DNA of 64,000 nt, taken from the NCBI GenBank assembly GCA_021234155.1, contig JAJEKV010000002.1:36121107-36185106 (forward strand), read 5' to 3'. The notes beneath the pieces are model-generated. The model made no database searches. It had not been told where the DNA came from and worked only from the letters and a program-made list of their open reading frames with translations. The translations under genes were made by a program, and so were the position numbers. The number at the start of each line of letters is the position of its first letter. Within the stretch, counting starts at the first letter, position 1. Shown piece after piece: positions 57,561-64,000 of this stretch. The stretch is from Isoetes taiwanensis. Its lineage: Eukaryota; Streptophyta; Lycopodiopsida; Isoetales; Isoetaceae.

Positions 57561-57924
57561 TTCTATCCTTTTCTGTATAGATATAAGAAACATGTTTGGT
57601 ACTTAGTTTGCAACTCAAGTTTTTGGTGCAACTCAAGTTAATGACAGTTTTTGTCATTAATTATAAAATGCAAAGTACAATTACTGAAATAGTATACCAA
57701 AACAAACATTAAAGCCAACAAGCAATTTCAAGGTCAAATTTATGATCCGCACACTAACAAAATATGGTAACCAAAGACCAATAGGAAAATATGTTCGGTA
57801 TTTTTCTTTAAATGCATCTTGAAGCATCTGAAGCATCTGCCAAAAATTTCTGGATGTTGGTTCAGAAACCTCTTGAACAATACCATCTGCATGAAATGAA
57901 CACTAAACTGTTAGGGTGTGTATA

Positions 57925-58400
57925 CCACACCAAACCATGCACCATACCATGCCCCACACTATCATATTCACCAGAACGAGCACATCCCACCACACACCAC
58001 ACCATTCACCACACACCCCACCACACACCACACCATTCACCACACACCATACACCATAGACCATACACCAACTATCATATTCACCAGAACGAGCACATCC
58101 CACCACACACCACATCATTCACCACACACCATACACCATACACCAAATGGTGGAGTGTGGAGCGGTGGTGGAGTGTGGTGGTGGGGGGTGGTGGTGTGGT
58201 GTGTGGTGGTGGTGGGGGGTGGTGGTGGTGGTGTGTGTAGTGGTGTGTGGTGGTATGATGTGGTGTGGTGGAGTGTGGTGGTGGTGGTGGTGTGGTGTTG
58301 TGGTGGTGGTGGTGTGGTGTGGTGTTGTGGATTGTGGTGTGATGTGGTGTGGTGGAGTGTGGTGGTGGTGGTGAAGTGTGGTGGAGGGGTGTGGTGTGGT
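57925..58400. repeat. Mirrored CA-rich / GT-rich minisatellite
   Basis: 57925-58145 is made of ccacacaccacaccattcac-type units with almost no G, including a duplicated 50+ bp block starting tcatattcaccagaacgagc (57962, 58077). It switches abruptly at ~58147 to ggtggtgtggtg-type units with almost no C. The halves are broadly complementary and could fold into one large hairpin. Confidence 0.9.
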
Positions 58401-59168
58401 ACAAGGTCACAAAATATATCAGTCGAAACAATCAAGTAACTGTTTTGATTGACCAAAAAGGGTACAAGGCTTCTTTAAATCAAAAATCTTTTTTCTTCAA
58501 AAAAAAAAAAACTTACATAGTCATAAAGTATACTATCAGTAGTATACTATTCAGCATAGTGTCATTTACACATTCCTTATGATAGGAAATGTGAACAAAA
58601 GATATATATATATATAAGCTGTTACATAGTTCATCTTGCAAAATCGGATACTCGGACTCATGATCACGCTTCAATGACCAAAGTCGAGGATCGTGGATGG
58701 GCGTCCCGGGGATTCAATATTCTTTGATCACGTGCATTTTTTACCATTCAAGATTGGCATCACAATGCATGACCAAAGCATCTATTAGAAATTGTCGGAT
58801 GTTTTGGGCACACTTCGTGGATGTCCATACCCTTTTATTATTCATGAGAGAACCATTTAGATGTAATGTGACATCCATAAATAAGGTTAGAAATATTTAA
58901 AGGAACATGAGATGCAAGACATACAAGGGAAGGCATACAACTTACTTCCATATCTCTACCGAGACAAGAGCTTCAACATATTTGTGCATAAATCCCATCA
59001 CATACAACCCACATGATGTTAAATCAGTTTGTTTGTGGCACCTCTACTTGCTTGAATCCGATTAACATTATTTCTCTTCATGAAATCGACGCCTCTAGAT
59101 ACTTGACCCGATCGATGTGGTTAACATTTGTGTGTGCAGCCTACATATCACGAAATTTAGCGGACCAA
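58401..59168. other. No recognisable gene
   Basis: AT-rich sequence with an A tract (58499-58510), a TA microsatellite (58603-58614) and short frames only. Confidence 0.4.
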
Positions 59169-59537
59169 TTAGCGAAGAAAAGCAAAGCAACAACTTAAAG
59201 TATTACATACCCTTTGATTGCTTTCTCGTTCGTCGCATAACCTGTAAGAGGATTCAAGGCGTGAATTCACAGGTGCGGGTAGGATCTTAGAATCAGATGG
59301 TGCGGCGTAAAAACAAATCGGCACAAAATGGTCATTCTCAAGGATAGGTGCAAGGATATGATGGCATTTAGCTACCACAATCCCCTTCATCCCTGATTTC
59401 ACTATTTCAATGACATTCAGTGATCCTTCAACTGATTCACCCTTTCTTTTGCTGCTGGTAGCTTCTCTAAACCTTATATAGTTGTAAGCGGGATAAAAAA
59501 GATTTTGCTCTTCCACTTTCGAAAGGCAATGTCTCAT
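59169..59537 (-). other. Unidentified coding-like segment
   Basis: A 122-codon open frame reading HILAPILENDHFVPICFYA in its middle. The PILENDHF phrase recalls the catalytic-His strand of Ulp1-type (C48) peptidases, but no DCG cysteine motif was found downstream, so the assignment is not made. It lies just left of the unknown multi-exon gene on the same strand and may be its 3' part. Confidence 0.3.
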
Positions 59538-59639
59538 ACAAGCACACGGATTAGATTAAGATTAACATTAGAGACAAGGAATAGCAACAAATACATTTCG
59601 GTTACAACCAAAGTTATTACACGCCATAAAGATCCACTA

Positions 59640-60850
59640 AGCGGCTACTCATTTTAGAGTTAGTTGCACATAAAATTGCTATGTCGATGCAACCACTTTC
59701 ATTTCAGCCGGGCGGACGTTCTTGAATGGCGTGAATTCCATAAGTTTATCCTTGTCATCATTTTTGTTGTCAGATCCAAGATGTTAGTGCCATATTAACA
59801 ATTGATCCATGACAATAAAGCATAAATTGATACCTTCCAATCTCTGTTTCCAGTGGTTTAGACCTGCAAAACGAGTAAAATATAATAAGCTACTGAAGTA
59901 TAAGTAAGTCAATGTTAGTGTCATATTAACAATTGATCCATGACAATAAAGCATAAATTGATACCTTCCAATCTCTGTTTCCAGTGGTTTAGACCTGCAA
60001 AACGAGTAAAATATAATAAGCTACTTGGCGAAGTATAAGTAAGTCAATGTAAGCTAGCAATTACCGCTTTTGCGTGGATGTCCCCGCCTCGTTTGCACTC
60101 TCTTTTTCCAAATTGTTTTGGCATCGGCTTTGACCATAAATTTAGTCGCCGCCTTTGGCTGCAATCTCCAAGGCTTCTTCAACATCATCTAGCTCCTTTG
60201 AATCGTCGCAAAGTCTCTCGAGACAAGAAAGTGCTTCATTCTAATGTTTTGAAAGCAAGACAAAAAGAAACACGTACCTGCCAAAGAACAAGCCTTTTCC
60301 TCAACTTGAACTTCAACAGCAGCTTCAGGACTGTTTTCAATGTCGTCACCAACATCTTCAGTAATTTTATCTGTAAACACGTCAACGTAAGTTTCAAAAT
60401 ACAAAAAAAAAAAAAAAAATAGAAACCCTGAAAAGGAGAGAGAATTACTTTCTGGGCTTTCAGCTAGTTGCTCCAATAATAGCAGCTCGGCTTCAACAGG
60501 TGGGATCTCTTTTTGGAAAACAACCTCTGCTGCAAAATATTGAACATTAGTGAACTCTAACTACAACAGATGCAATCTTAATGTAATCAGAATGTAATCA
60601 CCCTACCTTCCACATACCCCTCTGTCTTCAAATCCTGCCTTCGATTGCTTATGAGTCGTTGCAATTCTCTAAGGTGATGTAGATGTGGATGGACTTCCAA
60701 CATCGATAGCAGCAAAGATCTTTTGTGCCGTGTACAAAGAATTGGGATGTCCGAGAATGGTAAATGCAACCCCTTCCCAATAACATTCTTCTTTTCACCA
60801 ACAATATGAAATTTTGCTATATTTAAACTTAAGCATAGTGCACGAAACAT
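59640..60850 (-). CDS. Unrecognised multi-exon gene with a duplicated 30-nt exon
   Basis: A chain of phase-compatible exons: 60607-60850 (ATG at 60850; LQRLISNRRQDLKTEGYVE at its end), 60449-60531 (EVVFQKEIPPVEAELLLLEQ), 60278-60369 (NKITEDVGDDIE, AVEVQVEEKACSLA), 60065-60233 (ALSCLERLCDDSKELDDVEE, then an in-frame TAA, then QKR), then two identical 30-nt exons at 59965-59994 and 59834-59863 (SKPLETEIGR each). A last segment reads DKLMEFTPFKNVRPAEMKVV near 59700-59740, but its splice phase is unresolved. All borders named are GT-AG. The protein is acidic and helix-rich with no recognised domain. The single TAA could be a real lesion or a base error. Confidence 0.5.
59783..60050. repeat. 131-bp tandem duplication containing an exon
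   Basis: Two head-to-tail units starting gttagtg(c/t)catattaac at 59783 and 59914 are nearly identical, differing by single bases and a ~5-bp insertion (ttggc) in the second. Each contains the whole 30-nt exon with its acceptor (tttgcag on the minus strand) and donor (gtatca). Confidence 0.92.
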
Positions 60851-61733
60851 GAATTGTTTAGTTTACCCCAGCTTTACTTCTTCCTTTCTTGATACTACCC
60901 ATGTCCGCATTGACACAATTGGGTGTCAATAAGAAATGTAAACACTTGATTCGTAAATCAAGGGAGATGTAGAGTAGATAGAAGCAAAATCAAGAAAAAC
61001 AATCGATGCAAATCAAAAGCGAACAAATGTTAATTACATGCAAGTAGGTTTTACTACTGTGCAAACTTTCTCACGATAATGTAACGACAAAATATAAGTA
61101 CATTAGTGTACATAGCTATCACAATGTAAAGGAAAACCAAATACTAAATTCAAATGCATTTCGTAACAAAATATTTTATCAATACACCCTATCAAATACA
61201 TCATTCAAAGATTGAATGTAAAGGAAAGTCAAATACCAAATTCATATGCATTTCTGATCACATGTAAATGCAAAGTACAAATCAATGCAATACACCCTAT
61301 TAATACACCACAGAAGGAATTCCAAAAAGCACTTCATGGCACATGTAAATGTAAAGTACGTATAAAATACATTTCCTCTTTTTGCAAGAAAGACAAAACC
61401 ACGCCAAATCAAATGTTAATACAGCTTATGTACATGATGGAAACTAACTACATCTAAGTACACTCAAACTAATTATGTAATCAAAATAGAAATAGATGTA
61501 CCTTCTAAGGGATTCCTAAGCGATGTCGCAGTCCCTGGACCATGAACAATCATATACACATGTATTCGTCGTTGAAACCCTGAATACAAGATAAAATAGA
61601 CAATATGTATGACCACAAAGTGGAGATATTACCATGGTCGAGTCAAGGCAACCATTGCAGCTGCTGCAAGTATTGCTTATATGTGAGAATGAAGCGCCCG
61701 CCTTGCTTTGCAGTATGGGAGCTGGTTGCAGGC

Positions 61734-62078
61734 CTATCGGTCCGATCTTTCCAAATGCTTAGTCATCTCCTTTATTCTATTCTCGCAGTTGGAATTAACT
61801 TCCAAATCCTTGCTGATTTTTTCAATGGCAGCTTCTAATTCTTGCAAATCAGCCTTTAAACAATCAATGGGAATCATTAGAGCATCTAAGTCAGCAATAT
61901 AACTTGATTTCTCCTCCTCTAAATGGGATGCCAAAGCCATTTGCACATCAGTTGGCTTCCCGCTTGCTTTTAAACCCGCCATAATGTTTGATCGCTCACA
62001 TATTTTTGCATCTTTACTCTGCACAAGTCTTGTCAAGAAGCTCTTATCACTCTCATGCTTCAACAGCTCAATTTCCAT
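61734..62078 (-). CDS. Coiled-coil protein segment, unidentified
   Basis: ATG at 62078 opens 114 codons of regular heptad-like, charged sequence (ESDKSFLTRLVQSKDAKI, DCLKADLQELEAAIEKISKD) with no stop. No family recognised. It lies upstream on the same strand as the 59.6-60.9 kb gene and could be an exon of it or of a neighbouring transposon gene. A long coiled coil next to unidentified spliced exons is common in plant transposon-associated genes. Confidence 0.35.
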   Translation of the reverse strand: MEIELLKHESDKSFLTRLVQSKDAKICERSNIMAGLKASGKPTDVQMALASHLEEEKSSYIADLDALMIPIDCLKADLQELEAAIEKISKDLEVNSNCENRIKEMTKHLERSDR

Positions 62079-62242
62079 TGTTTTCCTTTTCTCTTTTAAA
62101 ATCAGATTTCATCAAGCATGGAGGCGTAATCTAATGCTCTTGTTTCCCTCCACCTTTTCATCATTTCCAACCAAGTCCCCAATTCTACCCGAGGCATACA
62201 TTTAATAGCTTTAACATTGGAAGACTTTATCAGAAGCAATTC

Positions 62243-62428
62243 TCAATGTGATTCTTTTTGAGAGCCTTTTGAATGAAGACTTGCACTTGCTTTCACCTCA
62301 TCCCAATCAATGCTTACTCCTTTGTAATGAAGTGCATATGCTCGGGCAAAATACAATGGAATGTGATGATTTGCAATGTCCCTCCTACAAAAAAATGTGC
62401 TCATACACGTAAAAAAATCTGCATCCAA
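62243..62428 (-). other. Short coding-like segment, unidentified
   Basis: 61 codons including RRDIANHHIPLYFARAYALH and GVSIDWDEVKAS. The composition is protein-like and the segment precedes the coiled-coil frame on the same strand, so it may be an upstream exon. No family recognised. Confidence 0.25.
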
Positions 62429-62767
62429 CCGGGCTTAATCCTCGACTCTTGATAACCCCTAACAAATAGGGGGCTTCGAGAACCCCAAACATCCCGCACT
62501 ATTTGCACTAGCCCCGAAACATGCTATCAAAATTGTTGCTCCTAAGCTCGCCTGATGCTTACCTTGTCAAACTTCGAGGTGGCAAGACCTCCCGATCTGA
62601 AGAAGACCCACTCTTGAGTTTTCGGGCGGCGGTTCTAGTGGGAGACCTTGGTATGGGCTTTTACAGTGTTTGTTAGCGAGGGAGATTTCCTTGAGATGTC
62701 TTTGTTCCAAGCTGCTTGGTCATGATCTCTTCCCCGGTGCTTCAGCTCTCTGAAAATGCAAGCTTTT

Positions 62768-62872
62768 GGCTATGGAGGTCCTGATCTTGGCTATGGAGGT
62801 TCGAATATGGATGCCAAGCTTTCGGCTATGGAGGTTCGAATATGGATGTCAAGCTTTCGGCTATGGAGGTTC
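62768..62872. repeat. ~42-bp tandem repeat, about three units
   Basis: The unit ggctatggaggttcgaatat + ggatgccaagctttc recurs at about 62791, 62827 and 62856, preceded by a shorter ggctatggaggtcctgatc copy at 62768. Confidence 0.85.
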
Positions 62873-63029
62873 GAGTGGGAGGAATGTTGAACAGAGCGCG
62901 GGAGGAGAGTTCAAAATTATTTGCCCTATTAATGATTCATTCCAAGAATAATAATTTCTGGGGGGGAGGGATTTCCTTACATTTTGAATTTGTAAATGTA
63001 AAATACGGGCACCTTTTTTGCCCACCCTT

Positions 63030-64000
63030 TCATGCTTCTACCCAGTGCTCCATGTACTCCTTGACACCTATCTTATCCATTTTCTCTATAAGCGCCTTCG
63101 CTGCCTCAACTGAGTGCTGCCCGTCAATGACAATGTAGCACACCATGTCGCTCTTCCTTAGGTCATCCCATGCCTTCCATGGGTATGGCCTGTCATTGAC
63201 TGAGTCCATGGTAGAGCATCAGCTGGATTTGGTACTGTGGTGGGATATTCAACCATGGACTTCTGTATGCTCAGGCATGTTTGGGATCAAAGATCCTAGA
63301 TATGAAAGATGCTCTAGGAGATCTTATCAGCTTGTCAATAGCTATCCTTTTTGTTACATCCAAACCAAGTGGATACCATTGCTTGAATTTCATAAGCTTG
63401 TCTACAGCATCAACCCTTGATTTCTTTTCAATATCCGTTTCCTTCACTGGCTTTGGCAAAGGTACTAGGGGCAAAGTTTTTGACTCAGGTGCATCGCCAC
63501 TACCACCAAAACCAGATATGTAGAAGCTTGAAGATGGTTTCTTCCGCAAACTTCGTCGAACTGCAGATACTCCTTCACATACAGAACGAACTATATGGTG
63601 TGAGCCTTCAATGGGCCAGCCATACTTTGTAACACCATCTGCTGTCTTATCTGGCCTAAATCCATCTATACCTGCATTGTATTTGGAAATGCTGAGATTC
63701 TTCTTTACGGTCTTCTATATTATGAAGACACAGATGTGGTCATCAAGCTCCTCGCATGAAAGGATCAACCCTACTTTTTTGAAGCGCGTCTTTGTTCTTC
63801 CTTGAATGCAGGACCACATCATACTTTGAGCCTGCCCTGCTCACAATAACATACCATTCAGACCCCTCACCAAAAACTGTCTCTAGCAAGTCCTGACTTA
63901 GCTCGCATGTTATGACTCTGCCGTCATCAATTAGCTTTATGCCAAGAGTTCAATCTATCTCGTCAGTCTCTTCTTGTATTACCTTGGGGGGTTTCTTTGA
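63030..64000 (-). pseudogene. Remnant of an unknown protein with a DGQHS motif
   Basis: Runs in from beyond 64000. First frame: ETDEID, a TGA near 63953, then KLIDDGRVITCELSQDLLE, GEGSEWYVIVSRAGSKYDVV. A shift near 63785 leads to a frame open from ~63780 to 63271 except one TAG near 63720: ADGVTKYGWPIEGSHHIV, FGGSGDAPESKTLPLVPLP, SRVDAVDKLMKFKQWYPLG, DVTKRIAIDKLIRSPRASF. Another shift leads to PYPWKAWDDLRKSDMVCYIV, IDGQHSVEAAKALIEKMDKI and a TGA at 63030-63032. The IDGQHS segment resembles the DGQHR motif of ParB/DndB-like proteins, where it is followed by a helix as here. The family is otherwise unknown to me. Three frames and two in-frame stops make it a pseudogene or an error-rich sequence. 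Confidence 0.5.

Noticed and set aside
58081-58456. Thr/His/Pro-rich ORFs in the CA/GT minisatellite
   Set aside because: Low-complexity repeat sequence is open in several frames on both strands and does not indicate genes.
59169-59537. Ulp1/C48 peptidase domain
   Set aside because: Only the PILENDHF-like strand is suggestive; the Asp spacing is too short and no DCG cysteine motif was found downstream on the minus strand.

Overview
The window reads as nuclear DNA from a plant with a large, intron-rich, transposon-rich genome. Evidence: spliced genes with GT-AG introns, a plant-type NIP aquaporin, fragments of plant-specific families (MIZU-KUSSEI-like, U-type cyclin, plant GH31 glycosidase), Ty3/gypsy, LINE and PIF/Harbinger elements, and long stretches without genes. 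The aquaporin selectivity filter and the unfamiliar transposon genes suggest a non-angiosperm (fern, lycophyte, bryophyte or gymnosperm), but this is a weak inference. There is one assembly gap (1960-2000).

Layout. 1-5.5 kb: two diverged direct copies of a ~1.9-2.0 kb sequence around the gap. 6.7-11.2 kb (+): a multi-exon DDI1 gene (ubiquitin-like domain, retroviral-type aspartic protease, UBA). Its exons 1-7, 11 and 12 are clean, while those covering the protease core and UBA carry single-base indels. 11.2-21.2 kb: no recognisable gene. 21.2-25.5 kb (-): a dead 4.3-kb Ty3/gypsy element with ~190-bp LTRs, tRNA-Met-type PBS and polypurine tract. 25.6-29.7 kb: a cluster of gene fragments (GH31 glycosidase, MIZ1-like, U-type cyclin) interrupted by a 1.2-kb PIF/Harbinger-type element with perfect 15-bp TIRs and TAA target duplication. 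31.1-34.8 kb: a 3.6-kb element with inverted ends built from arrays of a GGAAACCTCCCC motif, carrying an unrecognised spliced gene. 37.5-39.1 kb (-): an intact five-exon NIP aquaporin with an unusual predicted ar/R filter (N-S-A-R). 44.6-45.4 kb (-): Harbinger transposase remnant. 45.5-50.8 kb (-): a degenerate LINE with coiled-coil ORF1, endonuclease/RT ORF2 and a repeat array upstream of ORF1. 51.9-55.0 kb (+): a decayed gene with Cys-rich and DDE/RNase H-like motifs, seemingly an undescribed transposase-like family, with an unknown gene facing it. 56-58.4 kb: palindromic and strand-mirrored minisatellites. 59.1-62.4 kb (-): an unknown multi-exon gene with a tandemly duplicated 30-nt exon. 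63.0-64.0 kb (-): remnant of an unknown protein with a DGQHS motif, running off the window.

How it fits together: the only convincing host genes are DDI1 (proteasome shuttle/protease) and the NIP aquaporin (membrane transport of small neutral solutes). Most other coding signal is mobile-element derived or consists of host gene fragments between elements. Single-base indels recur in many coding remnants; decay and uncorrected long-read error cannot be separated from one sequence.
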